Assembly: GCA_038106445.1 (NCBI GenBank)
Contig: JAYODU010000002.1
Span: 186,001 to 250,000 of the forward strand
Direction of reading: 5' to 3'
Length of the DNA: 64,000 bases
Source of the DNA: Pseudemcibacter sp038106445
GTDB lineage: Bacteria > Pseudomonadota > Alphaproteobacteria > Sphingomonadales > Emcibacteraceae
Part shown: positions 46,095 through 55,498 of the stretch, in pieces
Position numbering within the stretch: position 1 is the stretch's first letter
Layout: each line of letters starts with the position of its first letter
Program-made: the position numbers and the translations under genes
The notes under the pieces: generated by a model
Told to the model about the DNA's origin: nothing
Databases searched by the model: none
Seen by the model: the letters and a program-made list of their open reading frames with translations, nothing else

Positions 46095-47642
46095 TTATTC
46101 CCATTCAATCGTACCGGGCGGTTTTGATGTAATATCATAAACAACCCTATTTATGCCACGCACTTCATTAATGATGCGGGTTGAAACATGGCCCAAAAAT
46201 TCATGGCTATAGGGGTAATAATCGGCTGTCATACCATCTGTTGATGTGACAGCACGCAGAGCACAAACATATTCGTAAGTTCGCGCATCCCCCATTACAC
46301 CTACGGTACGAACAGGCAGCAAGACGGTAAATGCCTGCCAGATTTCATTATAAAGGCCCGCTTTTTTAATTTCTTCCAGATAAATCACATCTGCTTTTCG
46401 CAAAATATCGCACTTTTCCTTTGTAACCGCACCAGGAATACGAATGGCAAGCCCCGGGCCGGGAAATGGATGCCGTTCAATAAAAGTTTCCGGTAGCCCG
46501 AGTTCACGGCCAAGTGCGCGTACCTCATCCTTGAAAAGTTCGCGAAGCGGTTCCACAAGTTCCATATTCATCCGTTCAGGAAGGCCGCCAACGTTATGAT
46601 GGGATTTGATCGTGACACTTGGCCCGCCGGTGAATGATACGCTTTCAATTACATCCGGATAAAGTGTTCCTTGCGCCAGAAAATCGGCACCGCCAATTTT
46701 TTTGGCTTCTTCTTCAAACACATCAATGAATAGTCCACCGATGATTTTGCGTTTCTTTTCGGGATCGTCAACACCCTCAAGCTTACCCAGGAATAATTTT
46801 TCTGCGTCCACATGGATCAGGTTAATATGATAATGTTCCCTGAATAATGATACAACCTGATCAGCTTCGTTTGCACGCATTAGCCCGTGATCCACAAATA
46901 CACAGGTAAGCTGATCACCAATTGCTTCATGCAGTAAAACGGCAACAACCGAACTGTCCACGCCACCGGAAAGACCGCAGATTACCTTGCCCTCCCCTAC
47001 TTGCGCACGGATTTTTTCTATTTCTGTTTCGCGGAAACTGGCCATTGTCCAGTCACCGGCACATCCACATATTTTCTTCAGAAAATTTTCAAGAAGCTTT
47101 GCCCCATCAAGTGTATGGACCACTTCAGGATGAAATTGTACACCGTAAAATTTCTTATCCTCGTTGGCTATCGCCGCATAGGGTGCATTGCCACTGGTAG
47201 CGATGACTTCAAACCCGTCCGGTATCGCATCCACACGGTCACCGTGGCTCATCCAAACCTGATGACTTGTATTCACATCCCAGAACCCAGCAAAAAGCGG
47301 GCTGTCCTTTTTAATATCAATGAATGCTCGACCAAATTCACGTTCGTCGGACGGTTCAACTTTCCCGCCAAGCTGTTCACACATGGTCTGTTCACCGTAA
47401 CAAATGCCAAGAACAGGAACATCCATGGAAAAAACAACATCCGGTGCACGTGGTGTTTCTATGTCATAAACGGAATTGGGACCACCGGATAGGATAATCC
47501 CTCTTGGATCAAATGTTTTTAGCGCATTTTCTGAATTATTAAATGGAACTATTTCACAGTAAACACCACTTTCACGAATCCGGCGGGCAATGAGTTGTGT
47601 TACCTGGGAGCCAAAATCAATAATTAAAATACGGTCAGTCAT
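46095..47642 (-). CDS. guaA: GMP synthase
   Basis: Converts XMP to GMP using glutamine. The 515-residue protein has a class I glutamine amidotransferase domain (Cys81 in GICYGEQ, His in VQFHPEVVHT), an ATP-pyrophosphatase domain with LSGGVDSSVVA, and a C-terminal dimerisation domain ending SKPPGTIEWE. It sits after rsmB and guaB on the same strand, so GMP synthesis from IMP is encoded together. Confidence 0.98.
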   Translation of the reverse strand: MTDRILIIDFGSQVTQLIARRIRESGVYCEIVPFNNSENALKTFDPRGIILSGGPNSVYDIETPRAPDVVFSMDVPVLGICYGEQTMCEQLGGKVEPSDEREFGRAFIDIKKDSPLFAGFWDVNTSHQVWMSHGDRVDAIPDGFEVIATSGNAPYAAIANEDKKFYGVQFHPEVVHTLDGAKLLENFLKKICGCAGDWTMASFRETEIEKIRAQVGEGKVICGLSGGVDSSVVAVLLHEAIGDQLTCVFVDHGLMRANEADQVVSLFREHYHINLIHVDAEKLFLGKLEGVDDPEKKRKIIGGLFIDVFEEEAKKIGGADFLAQGTLYPDVIESVSFTGGPSVTIKSHHNVGGLPERMNMELVEPLRELFKDEVRALGRELGLPETFIERHPFPGPGLAIRIPGAVTKEKCDILRKADVIYLEEIKKAGLYNEIWQAFTVLLPVRTVGVMGDARTYEYVCALRAVTSTDGMTADYYPYSHEFLGHVSTRIINEVRGINRVVYDITSKPPGTIEWE

Positions 47643-47657
47643 ATGTCTGTTTCATCT

Positions 47658-48923
47658 CTATTCTGGGGTTGATGACGTTATAGCCTGTTTCTCTAAAATT
47701 GCTACAAAAAAACCATCTGTTCCGCGGCTAAAAGGGCTTAGCTGAAGTGTGCCTTCCAGCTTTTCAATACCGCGTTTTTTAATAGGGATTATTTTTGCAT
47801 CAGGGTGGGTTTTAAGAAATTCTGAAACCTGTTTTTCATTTTCACGTTCAAGTACGGAGCAGGTCATATAAGCCAGACGACCACCCGTTTTTAGTGCATC
47901 CCATCCTTCCTGGAACAGGGTTTTTTGTATAGCGATATAGCCGTCCAGTTTATCAGCATTAAGGCGCCAACGGTTTTCAGGGTTTCTTTGCCATGTGCCG
48001 GTGCCGCTACAGGGCACATCAAGGATAACACGATCCATTTTTCCTGCAAATTCAGCAAGCGTTAAAACGCGATTTTTATCTGTTAAAACAAATGTTTGGA
48101 AAATATGATGCCGCGACCTTTTGGCACGTTTTTTAAATTCCCTGAGCCTGCTTTCGACCACATCAAAAGCGTATATCTGACCTTTATTTTTCATGTATCC
48201 CGCTGCTGCGAGCGCTTTTCCACCCGCACCTGCACAAAGGTCCATAACTTGCTGCCCCGGTTTTAATTCCACGAATTTAACTGCGAGCTGTGCTGCCTCA
48301 TCCTGAATTTCGACCAGTCCATCCCTATAAATTGGCCAGTCACGTATTTGCTGCTGATCATCAATTATGATCGCACTGTTTGCGTGAATTCCTTTTTTAT
48401 AGGAAATAGATTTCTGATCCAGATAACTGAAAATTTTATCCGCATCCCTGACGATACGAAGCGTCAAGGGCGCACGTTCATTAAGCGCACTCATTTCCTG
48501 ATTAAATTTATCAGAAAAACGGTCCTTTAGATCCTTTTCCAGCCATTTGGGATAATTCAAGCGGTGATGTTCTTCTGTTGCCGGGTTTATTTTTTCTATA
48601 AATTTTATTTCATCATCATTTAACTTTGAAGGAGCGTTTTTTTCACCAGTAAAATATTGTGCCGGATCATTACCTTCAAGGATTAGCCCTGCAAGGACCA
48701 TTCTTCGGGTATCACCAACCGAAATATCTTTTAAGAACCCCCATTTTCGTATGACCAAATAAAGTAGTGAGGTCACAACACGTCTGTCTTTTGATCCGGC
48801 ATAACGCCGGGAAGAAAAATATTGACGTATAAGAATATCAGCAGATGCCCCATCAGTATCAAGGGAATGTGCAACCATCGCCGTAAGTTCAATTACAGCA
48901 TTTATTCTGGCACCTGGTAACAT
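47658..48923 (-). CDS. rsmB: 16S rRNA cytosine methyltransferase RsmB/Sun family
   Basis: SAM-dependent m5C RNA methyltransferase of 421 residues. There is an N-terminal NusB-like domain (about 10-80). The catalytic fold has DLCAGAGGKALAA as motif I, DVPCSGTGTW as motif IV with one Cys, and MTCSVLERENE as motif VI with the catalytic Cys. The start follows TAGGAG. It lies between guaB and guaA, with about 10-15 bp spacers. Confidence 0.9.
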   Translation of the reverse strand: MLPGARINAVIELTAMVAHSLDTDGASADILIRQYFSSRRYAGSKDRRVVTSLLYLVIRKWGFLKDISVGDTRRMVLAGLILEGNDPAQYFTGEKNAPSKLNDDEIKFIEKINPATEEHHRLNYPKWLEKDLKDRFSDKFNQEMSALNERAPLTLRIVRDADKIFSYLDQKSISYKKGIHANSAIIIDDQQQIRDWPIYRDGLVEIQDEAAQLAVKFVELKPGQQVMDLCAGAGGKALAAAGYMKNKGQIYAFDVVESRLREFKKRAKRSRHHIFQTFVLTDKNRVLTLAEFAGKMDRVILDVPCSGTGTWQRNPENRWRLNADKLDGYIAIQKTLFQEGWDALKTGGRLAYMTCSVLERENEKQVSEFLKTHPDAKIIPIKKRGIEKLEGTLQLSPFSRGTDGFFVAILEKQAITSSTPE

Positions 48924-48932
48924 ATCCGTCTC

Positions 48933-50393
48933 CTAATTCGACGGATAATTTGGAGATTCGCGCGTGATCGTCACATCATGTACGTGGCTTTCACGAAGAC
49001 CCGCACCTGATATTTTGACAAATTCAGCATTTTTATGGAATTCTTCAATTGATTGGCTTCCAGTATATCCCATAGCAGCTTTAAGCCCGCCAACGAGCTG
49101 ATGTATCATATTTGCTGTCGGTCCCTTATAAGGTACCTGTCCTTCAATACCTTCAGGAACCAGTTTAAGACTATCTGATACATCTTCCTGAAAATAGCGA
49201 TCGGCAGATCCACGTGACATAGCGCCAAGCGATCCCATACCGCGATAAGCCTTATAAGACCTTCCATGATGAAGGAATACTTCACCCGGCGCATCTTCTG
49301 TACCGGCAAGAAGCGATCCCACCATACAAGCACTGGCACCGGCAGCTATTGCCTTTGCTATGTCACCCGATGTTTTAAGGCCGCCATCAGCGATAATGCT
49401 GACACCTGCCTTACTCGCAACTTCAACGGCATCAAGAATAGCCGTTAACTGCGGAACCCCAACTCCGGCAACAATACGTGTTGTACAAATCGAACCCGGT
49501 CCAATTCCCACTTTAACGACATCTGCACCTGAACCAATCAGGGCTTTTGTGCCGTCACCTGTCGCGACATTACCTCCGCAAAGTTGTACATTCGGGTAAG
49601 CTTTTTTAATTCTTGTAATTTGATCAAGCACTCCACGCGAATGCCCGTGTGCCGTATCAACAACAAGAAAATCAACACCGGCATCAATAAGTGCTTCAGC
49701 ACGCTCAAACCCATCTGGCCCAACAGACGTCGCAGCACCCGTACGAAGGCGGCCATTCTCATCTTTACATGCATTAGGGTTTAACGTGGCTTTTTCAATA
49801 TCCTTTACCGTTACCAAACCAATACATTTATAATCATCATCAACAATGATCACCTTTTCAATGCGGTTCTGATGAAGCAGATGCTTTGCTTCTTCCGTCG
49901 TAACATTTGCTTTTGCGGTCACCAGTTTTTCCGATGTCATGAGTTCACTTACCGGTTGTGTCATATTTGTTGCAAAGCGAACATCACGGTTGGTAAGAAT
50001 TCCGGCTAGTTTTCCTGACCCTCTCTCAACAACAGGTATCCCTGAGATCTTAGCCTTGCTCATCAGATCAAATGCTTCGTTAAGTGTTTGATCCGGATGA
50101 ATGGTAAGCGGATCAACAACCATGCCGCTTTCAAACTTTTTAACACGGTGAACTTCTGTTGCCTGTTCCTGAATAGTAAGATTTTTGTGGATGATACCAA
50201 GACCCCCGGCTTGCGCCATGGCAATAGCCATATTCGCTTCGGTCACCGTATCCATCGCCGCTGATACAAGCGGTATATTTAGCGTGATTGTTTTCGTGAG
50301 GGCGGAACTTGACTGTACTTGGCGCGGGAGTATTTCAGAGGCTTTAGGGACCAACAAAACGTCATCAAACGTCAGGGCTTCGCGAATATTCAT
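48933..50393 (-). CDS. guaB: IMP dehydrogenase
   Basis: NAD-dependent oxidation of IMP to XMP, the rate-limiting step to GMP. Starting MNIREALTFDDVLLVP it has 486 residues. Two CBS domains interrupt the barrel (about 90-205). The active-site Cys is in GPGSICTTRIVAG. ATG 50393 with GGAAA upstream was chosen over a longer open frame. Operon order guaB-rsmB-guaA. Confidence 0.97.
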   Translation of the reverse strand: MNIREALTFDDVLLVPKASEILPRQVQSSSALTKTITLNIPLVSAAMDTVTEANMAIAMAQAGGLGIIHKNLTIQEQATEVHRVKKFESGMVVDPLTIHPDQTLNEAFDLMSKAKISGIPVVERGSGKLAGILTNRDVRFATNMTQPVSELMTSEKLVTAKANVTTEEAKHLLHQNRIEKVIIVDDDYKCIGLVTVKDIEKATLNPNACKDENGRLRTGAATSVGPDGFERAEALIDAGVDFLVVDTAHGHSRGVLDQITRIKKAYPNVQLCGGNVATGDGTKALIGSGADVVKVGIGPGSICTTRIVAGVGVPQLTAILDAVEVASKAGVSIIADGGLKTSGDIAKAIAAGASACMVGSLLAGTEDAPGEVFLHHGRSYKAYRGMGSLGAMSRGSADRYFQEDVSDSLKLVPEGIEGQVPYKGPTANMIHQLVGGLKAAMGYTGSQSIEEFHKNAEFVKISGAGLRESHVHDVTITRESPNYPSN

Positions 50394-50473
50394 AATATTT
50401 CCTATCCAACAAAGAAAAGTCAAATAACAAGATTCGCACCAAAGGTCAAAGAATAAAGCGAATTAAGCAAAAA

Positions 50474-50890
50474 TTATATCGGATTGATCATCGCGCGGTA
50501 ACGATCCGCTTCCCCTGGATTGACCGGAACACCAATCCCTTCTTCATATATCCGCACAAGAAGACGTTGCGCCCCCCTATGCCCGGGAAGTTTCGGAATT
50601 GCATCTTCTTCAAAGGTTAAATCCCGTCTTTGTTTTTGTTCCTGTCCAATATAATTGGGCTCTGCCGAAGCCCGCGGCTGTGCCGCTCTTTTAAGCCATT
50701 TTATGGCCGTATCATAATTTTCGTCTTCAAAAGCTTCCACACCAAGTTCATATTGAAAGGCCGCATCCCCCTGTGCCGCCATACAATTGCGATATTCATC
50801 GCGATTATCCACCAATGTCCGGCAATCTGTCTGCATATAGTTGCAGGAAAAAAGGGTAAAAAGAACAATAATGAAAAGAAAATATTTCAT
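50474..50890 (-). CDS. Small Sel1/TPR-like lipoprotein
   Basis: A 138-residue predicted lipoprotein with lipobox Cys16 (FTLFSC). A single TPR/Sel1-like helical pair is recognisable: FQYELGVEAFEDENYDTAIK followed by WLKRAAQPRAS, plus a second part ending AQRLLVRIYEEGIGVP. Function is unknown. It overlaps tmk by four bases and is the last gene of the unit that starts at mltB, just upstream of the guaB promoter region. Confidence 0.7.
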   Translation of the reverse strand: MKYFLFIIVLFTLFSCNYMQTDCRTLVDNRDEYRNCMAAQGDAAFQYELGVEAFEDENYDTAIKWLKRAAQPRASAEPNYIGQEQKQRRDLTFEEDAIPKLPGHRGAQRLLVRIYEEGIGVPVNPGEADRYRAMINPI

Positions 50891-51519
50891 GTCCTAATTC
50901 TTTCCTCTAAAACCTGCCATATACGTTCTGCGACTTCTTCTATGGTTCCTTTTGCGCTTATAACTACACATCGGTCCGGGTTGTTTTTTGCGATATCAAG
51001 AAAACTTTCCTGTAATTTTTTATGAAATTCATCACCCATTCGTTCGTAACGGTCTTCTTTATCCGTATTTGCTTGTTCGCGGGCATTGGCGCGGTTAAGT
51101 TCGTGACCATCCAAAATGATGGTAAGGTCAGGCCAAAAATTACCGGTTCCAACCTTATGCATTTCAAGAAGTATTTGTAAATCAACACCTTGACCATAAC
51201 CCTGATAAGCGAGAGTTGAATCCGCATAACGGTCTGATATCACCCATTTTCCCGCATCCAGTGCCGGTTCTACCGTTTTAGAAAGATGTTCCGCCCGTGC
51301 CGCGTTATGAAGCAATGCTTCCGTCATGGGTGACCATTTATCCGTACTTCCCTTGACGAGAAGCGCCCGGATTTCTTCAGCACCGGGAGACCCACCCGGC
51401 TCACGGGTAAGGACCACATCAATGTGTTCAGTGACAAGTTTTTCAGCGAGAATTTTGACCTGGGTGGATTTTCCAACCCCTTCACCACCTTCAAATGTGA
51501 TGAATTTTCCCTTAGCCAC
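50887..51519 (-). CDS. tmk: Thymidylate kinase
   Basis: Phosphorylates dTMP to dTDP. The 210-residue protein has the P-loop FEGGEGVGKSTQ, the DR(Y/H) motif in VISDRYADSTLAYQG, and a LID region with DKEDRYERMGDEFH. Its start overlaps dacA by eight bases and its stop overlaps the small lipoprotein. Confidence 0.96.
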   Translation of the reverse strand: MAKGKFITFEGGEGVGKSTQVKILAEKLVTEHIDVVLTREPGGSPGAEEIRALLVKGSTDKWSPMTEALLHNAARAEHLSKTVEPALDAGKWVISDRYADSTLAYQGYGQGVDLQILLEMHKVGTGNFWPDLTIILDGHELNRANAREQANTDKEDRYERMGDEFHKKLQESFLDIAKNNPDRCVVISAKGTIEEVAERIWQVLEERIRT

Positions 51520-52690
51520 CCGCTGAACCCATAAGCATATAGGTAAAGGCTGCTTTGATACGGCTTAAGCCGCCTAATTCGTCAACATCAGCCCCAGCAA
51601 CAAGAGGGTATGTTTTCGTTTCCATACCGTTTCCGGATAGTTCCAATGTTGCAATCGGCTGCCCGCGCTGAATAGGTGCAGAAATCGGGCCTTCGTAAAT
51701 TACTTTGGCCATCATGTTGCGCCGTGCCTGCGTATTCATTGAAATTGTCACATCCTGTTCTGCCACAAGTGGTACGGTTGGTTGGTCACCAAGCCAGACA
51801 TCGGCGTTATCAATCACCTGCCCGGCTTTAAGCATGTCATAAATGCCAAAATTCCTGAAACCGTATGTCAGCAACCGCTGGGATTCACCGACCCGTGCAT
51901 TGTCGCTGCTCATACCATTTACTACAAGAACAAGTCTGCGTCCGTCCTGTACCGCCGATGAAGCAAGACCATAACCGCCATCTTCGGTGTGGCCCGTTTT
52001 TAATCCATCAGCACCTTCCATACGGTATAAAAGCCTATTGCGGTTTGGCTGATTTACGCCCGCATAGCTGAATTCCCGCTCAGCGAAAATTGTATAATAT
52101 TCAGGAAACTCTTTGGCAAGCGCCATGGAAAGCTTTGCAATATCCCGTGCCGACATATAATGATTATCTTCCGGCCATCCATTTGTATTCATAAAATGAC
52201 TTTGGGTAAGGCCAAGATTTGCCGCTTCATCATTCATCATATTAACAAACACACCAACGTCACCAGCAATGGCAAGGGCGATCTGCGCACAGGCATCATT
52301 TCCGCTTTGAACAATAATGCCACGCAAAAGGTCAGCTATTGTAACTGTATCACCGGCATTAACATACATTGTTGACCCTCTGTCCTGAGTACTGGTATTG
52401 CGCCACTCCTGCCAGGTTGGGGTATTTTCCACATAATATTCATCATCAAGGCTGATGCTGCCCGCTTTTAATTGCTGAAAGGCGATATAAACCGTCATCA
52501 GCTTGCTCATAGATGATGGCGTCATTTGTTCATCAGCATTTTTTTCAAAAAGCACATCACCCGTTGTGGCTTCAATCAATATAGCCTGTTCAGCCGGGCT
52601 TGTAAGGGTCTGCGCGTTTACATTTCCTGCTAATGCAGTTGCCGCAAGGCCACTAAGTAAGAACAGACGAAATGATTTTGATAATTTCAT
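51512..52690 (-). CDS. dacA: D-alanyl-D-alanine carboxypeptidase (PBP5/6-like)
   Basis: Trims the terminal D-Ala from peptidoglycan pentapeptides in the periplasm. The 392-residue protein has a signal peptide cleaved near NA-Q at 26. Active-site motifs are SxxK (S60-M-S-K63), SGND, and LKTGHTED. The C-terminal beta domain of PBP5 (about 285-380) follows. Its neighbours rlpA and mltB are also peptidoglycan enzymes. Confidence 0.95.
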   Translation of the reverse strand: MKLSKSFRLFLLSGLAATALAGNVNAQTLTSPAEQAILIEATTGDVLFEKNADEQMTPSSMSKLMTVYIAFQQLKAGSISLDDEYYVENTPTWQEWRNTSTQDRGSTMYVNAGDTVTIADLLRGIIVQSGNDACAQIALAIAGDVGVFVNMMNDEAANLGLTQSHFMNTNGWPEDNHYMSARDIAKLSMALAKEFPEYYTIFAEREFSYAGVNQPNRNRLLYRMEGADGLKTGHTEDGGYGLASSAVQDGRRLVLVVNGMSSDNARVGESQRLLTYGFRNFGIYDMLKAGQVIDNADVWLGDQPTVPLVAEQDVTISMNTQARRNMMAKVIYEGPISAPIQRGQPIATLELSGNGMETKTYPLVAGADVDELGGLSRIKAAFTYMLMGSAGG

Positions 52691-52720
52691 TTTTGATACC
52701 TTGTTATTAAATTCATGCCT

Positions 52721-53575
52721 TTAATCAATTACGACTTTGGCGGTATTATGTCCTAATTTCAATATTTGTTCCAGAGCCGAATTGGCGGCTGTTGTTGTGA
52801 ATAAGGGACCAACACGTACGCGATATAGTCTTTGACCGTTCAGGGTAATACTTTCCATACCTGTATCACCAAGATGACTTACCTGCGTCATCACGCGTGA
52901 TGCGCTGCCGATCTGGCTATAAGCTCCAACCTGAACATAAATATCATCGCCCTGTGGCTGCGCAGGTTGTGGGGCAAGGCTTGCAACTTGTGTCGGCACT
53001 ACCTGTTGAATGGGTTCAAGAACATCCAGAGTTTCCACCGCTACACGCGCTGTGGGCTGCGCTTCCAAGGCCGGTGGCTCATCAGATCTTGCAACCTGTA
53101 CAGGTGCATTGGGCCCATCAACCACTTCAACACGGACACGTGTTGTGCCGCGTTTTTCAAAACCAAGAAGCTGAGCTCCACGTCTGGACACATCAATAAT
53201 CCGGTTACCGACAAATGGTCCGCGATCATTAACCCGTAGGATCAGAGAACGGTTATTTTCAAGATTGGTTACACGAACATAGCTAGGCATTGGCAGGGTT
53301 GTATGGGCCGCCGTTAATTTATTCATGTCATAAATTTCGCCATTTGCTGTTTGTTTATTATGGAAATCCGAACCATACCATGACGCTATACCAACCTGAT
53401 TATATCCCGGGTCTTCCTGCGGAGTGTACCACCTGCCAGCCACCTGATAGGGTTCACCAATTTTAACACCCGGTGCCGGAGGAGCAGACGTTTGCAATTC
53501 CGGTTCCGGGCCACAAGCACTCAAAATCGCTGTTACAAAGAAAAAACATATGAGTTTGCAATATTTCATCTTCAA
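52721..53575 (-). CDS. rlpA: Septal ring lytic transglycosylase RlpA
   Basis: Outer-membrane lipoprotein that cleaves or binds peptidoglycan lacking stem peptides at the septum. The 284-residue protein has lipobox Cys21 (ILSAC), a double-psi beta-barrel domain (about 60-150; GIASWYGSDFHNKQTANGE, RVNDRGPFVGNRIIDVSRRG), a Pro/Gln-rich linker, and a C-terminal SPOR domain (about 210-284; VQVGAYSQIGSA). It sits between mltB and dacA. Confidence 0.95.
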   Translation of the reverse strand: MKMKYCKLICFFFVTAILSACGPEPELQTSAPPAPGVKIGEPYQVAGRWYTPQEDPGYNQVGIASWYGSDFHNKQTANGEIYDMNKLTAAHTTLPMPSYVRVTNLENNRSLILRVNDRGPFVGNRIIDVSRRGAQLLGFEKRGTTRVRVEVVDGPNAPVQVARSDEPPALEAQPTARVAVETLDVLEPIQQVVPTQVASLAPQPAQPQGDDIYVQVGAYSQIGSASRVMTQVSHLGDTGMESITLNGQRLYRVRVGPLFTTTAANSALEQILKLGHNTAKVVID

Positions 53576-53581
53576 TTAAAC

Positions 53582-54658
53582 CTATTTAAGTTTATCAGAA
53601 AGTAAGCTTACCCCAAGCGCATAAAGGTTTGAGCAGTTATATGTCAGAATGGAGCGAAAATTCTGATAAGTAAGATAAGCTGGCCCGTCAATCCCCATCG
53701 GCGTAATCAATGTTGCTTCAATATCTGTGCCTGTGACTTTGGGAAGATCACTACCGTCAAGGTTACGAACACCCATTTCCTGCCATTGATCAAGTGAATA
53801 TTTTTTACTGTGGTCTCTCATCGCACGGCGACAAGCTGCGGGCGGATTTGGTTCATGTGTCAGGTCAATCAGTGCCTGCCTTTCAGCTATATCCTCAGGA
53901 AGCGTGACTTCCCTGCCCCATGTCTGGTAAGGTTTCCAGCCATGCACGGCAAGATAATTACCGATAGATCCGAATACATCCGCTTCATTGGTCCAGATAT
54001 CTTTTTTACCGTCACCGTCCATATCATATGCATAAGCAAAAAAGCTCGTTGGCATAAACTGCCCCTGTCCCATCGCTCCAGCCCAGGAACCGATCATCTT
54101 ATCAGCTGTAATATGCCCTTCTTCCAGGATAGTTAGCGCGTTAAGCAATTCTTTTCTGAAAAAAGCACTACGACGCATGTCATAGGCAAGCGTCATAAGG
54201 GACCGAACCACATTAAAATCCCCGGTATAGGTCCCGTAATTGGTTTCCATGCCCCAGATCGCGGCGATAAAGCGCTTCTGAACAGCGATATTTTGCGCAG
54301 AAGGATTAAGAACGGATGCAAATTCCTGCATTTTGGCGCGACCATTTTTAATTCTTGTCGGGCTTACCCTACGTTCAAGATATTCTTCCGCTGTTTGTGT
54401 GAATTCGGGTTGGCGGCGGTCAAGTTCTACAACCCGTTCGTTCGGGGTTATATCTTCAAAAGCCGCATCAAGGGTTTCCTGCGAAATACCGTTTGCCAGG
54501 GCTTCTGCCTTAAGCTCAACAAGCCATTCATCAAATGGCACCGGGTTATCCTCAACCTGTCTTTGCGCATACGCAATAGAAAAACAAATTGTTGTGAGGC
54601 TAAAAAATAGAGTTATAAAAACCGCTCTGATCACTGATCTGCCCTTATAGTTTCGCAT
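53582..54658 (-). CDS. mltB: Lytic murein transglycosylase B family
   Basis: Cleaves the glycan strand to 1,6-anhydro ends. The 358-residue protein has a signal peptide (cleavage near AYAQ) rather than a lipobox. The SLT_2/MltB catalytic Glu is in GMETNYGTYTGDFNVV. Family blocks GSWAGAMGQGQFMPTSF and FGSIGNYLAVHGWKPY are intact. It is the first gene of mltB-rlpA-dacA-tmk-lipoprotein. Confidence 0.94.
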   Translation of the reverse strand: MRNYKGRSVIRAVFITLFFSLTTICFSIAYAQRQVEDNPVPFDEWLVELKAEALANGISQETLDAAFEDITPNERVVELDRRQPEFTQTAEEYLERRVSPTRIKNGRAKMQEFASVLNPSAQNIAVQKRFIAAIWGMETNYGTYTGDFNVVRSLMTLAYDMRRSAFFRKELLNALTILEEGHITADKMIGSWAGAMGQGQFMPTSFFAYAYDMDGDGKKDIWTNEADVFGSIGNYLAVHGWKPYQTWGREVTLPEDIAERQALIDLTHEPNPPAACRRAMRDHSKKYSLDQWQEMGVRNLDGSDLPKVTGTDIEATLITPMGIDGPAYLTYQNFRSILTYNCSNLYALGVSLLSDKLK

Positions 54659-54771
54659 ATATGTTATGATTATTAATTTGTATTATTATATAGTTTAAAA
54701 ATCATGACGATTCAAAGGCAAATAGCAATTTTTCCAAAATTATTATTTATTTAAAAAACATAATTCTGTTC

Positions 54772-54799
54772 TTGACCTAATGATAGCTATCCTTTAAAT
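54772..54799 (+). promoter_or_regulatory. Candidate promoter of tRNA-Ser
   Basis: TTGACC (54772-54777) and TTAAAT (54794-54799) are 16 bases apart and end about 35 bases before the tRNA. Consensus match only. Confidence 0.45.
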
Positions 54800-54833
54800 C
54801 CTCATGTCACGCACAATACGCGGCAATTTCACA

Positions 54834-54923
54834 GGAGAGGTGGCAGAGCGGTTGAATGCACTGGTCTTGAAAACCAGCAAGGGTGCAAGCCCTTCGTGGG
54901 TTCAAATCCCACCCTCTCCGCCA
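54834..54923 (+). tRNA. tRNA-Ser(UGA)
   Basis: A 90-base type II tRNA. The seven-base acceptor arm GGAGAGG pairs with CCTCTCC, followed by discriminator G and a genomically encoded CCA. The anticodon stem is CTGGT/ACCAG with loop CTTGAAA, so the anticodon TGA is at 54868-54870. A long variable arm and the T loop TTCAAAT are present. The 3' end is a common integration site, and a remnant integrase lies just beyond. Confidence 0.97.
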
Positions 54924-55136
54924 CTTTCTACAAAACCCTTTAAAAACAATAATTTAATTCAATGAAATTAAGTTCGATTACCCAAATAATTACCCATTTT
55001 TTTACCAGACAATAAATTTAAAGAAAAAATGGGATGTTTCGCTTAAAGAGGAAGTTATTCAACTTACACAAACGCAAGAAACGCACCCCCTTCCTCTCCT
55101 CCATTCTACCTCAACCCCTTTAAAATCAACCATTTA
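54908..55136 (+). repeat. Decayed direct repeat spanning the tRNA-Ser 3' end (att-like)
   Basis: Copy A (54908-54955) covers the end of the tRNA and its downstream flank. Copy B (55085-55136) resembles it with small gaps: CTCTCCGCCA versus CTCTCCTCCA, TTTCTAC versus TTCTAC, ACCC-TTTAAAA versus ACCCCTTTAAAA, and CAA-N2-ATTTA in both. The two are about 180 bases apart. They look like old attachment-site repeats. No convincing functional gene lies between them; one open frame of about 50 codons has no recognisable family. Confidence 0.5.
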
Positions 55137-55188
55137 GCATAATTTCAAAAATGCAATGTTACCTCATTTATTACCACGGATGTTACCC

Positions 55189-55198
55189 NNNNNNNNNN
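55189..55198. other. Assembly gap (10 N)
   Basis: Ten Ns interrupt the sequence between the tRNA flank and the integrase fragment. The true distance and any missing sequence are unknown, so the N-terminal part of the integrase may lie in the gap. Confidence 0.99.
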
Positions 55199-55496
55199 AC
55201 CCTGTATATTGCAAAGTCCTATTTTTAAAAAGAATATTAACGGGTACGGTGACAAAGTAAGCAAATGGTTCAATAGAACTTTTCTTAAAAACCATAATTT
55301 GAAGACCTCCAAGAAAACCTTTCACAGCTTAAGACATACTTTTATAAATGCTTTAAAGCAAAATGAAGTTGATCAAAATATTACTGACTCAATAACTGGC
55401 CATTGTATTCAGTCAATGTCATATGGTCGATATGGTGGTACCTATAAAATTACTACTTTGAGAAATACTGTAAATTCAGTTGATTACAATTTGTAA
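55199..55496 (+). pseudogene. Tyrosine recombinase/phage integrase, C-terminal fragment
   Basis: The frame is open from the gap edge and gives about 98 residues. It has the C-terminal catalytic signature of tyrosine recombinases: FHSLRHTFINAL (HxxR box), ITGH (the second His), and a candidate nucleophile Tyr in YGRYGG. The catalytic Arg of box I and the N-terminal core-binding domain are absent, lost either in the gap or by deletion. Its location next to a tRNA-Ser fits the family. The gap prevents deciding whether the full gene exists. It converges on the nuclease gene, two bases apart. Confidence 0.75.
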
Positions 55497-55498
55497 AT

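Noticed and set aside
55085..55136. Second tRNA gene after tRNA-Ser
   Set aside because: Only the 3'-end-like part is present; no T arm, anticodon arm or acceptor 5' side can be formed.
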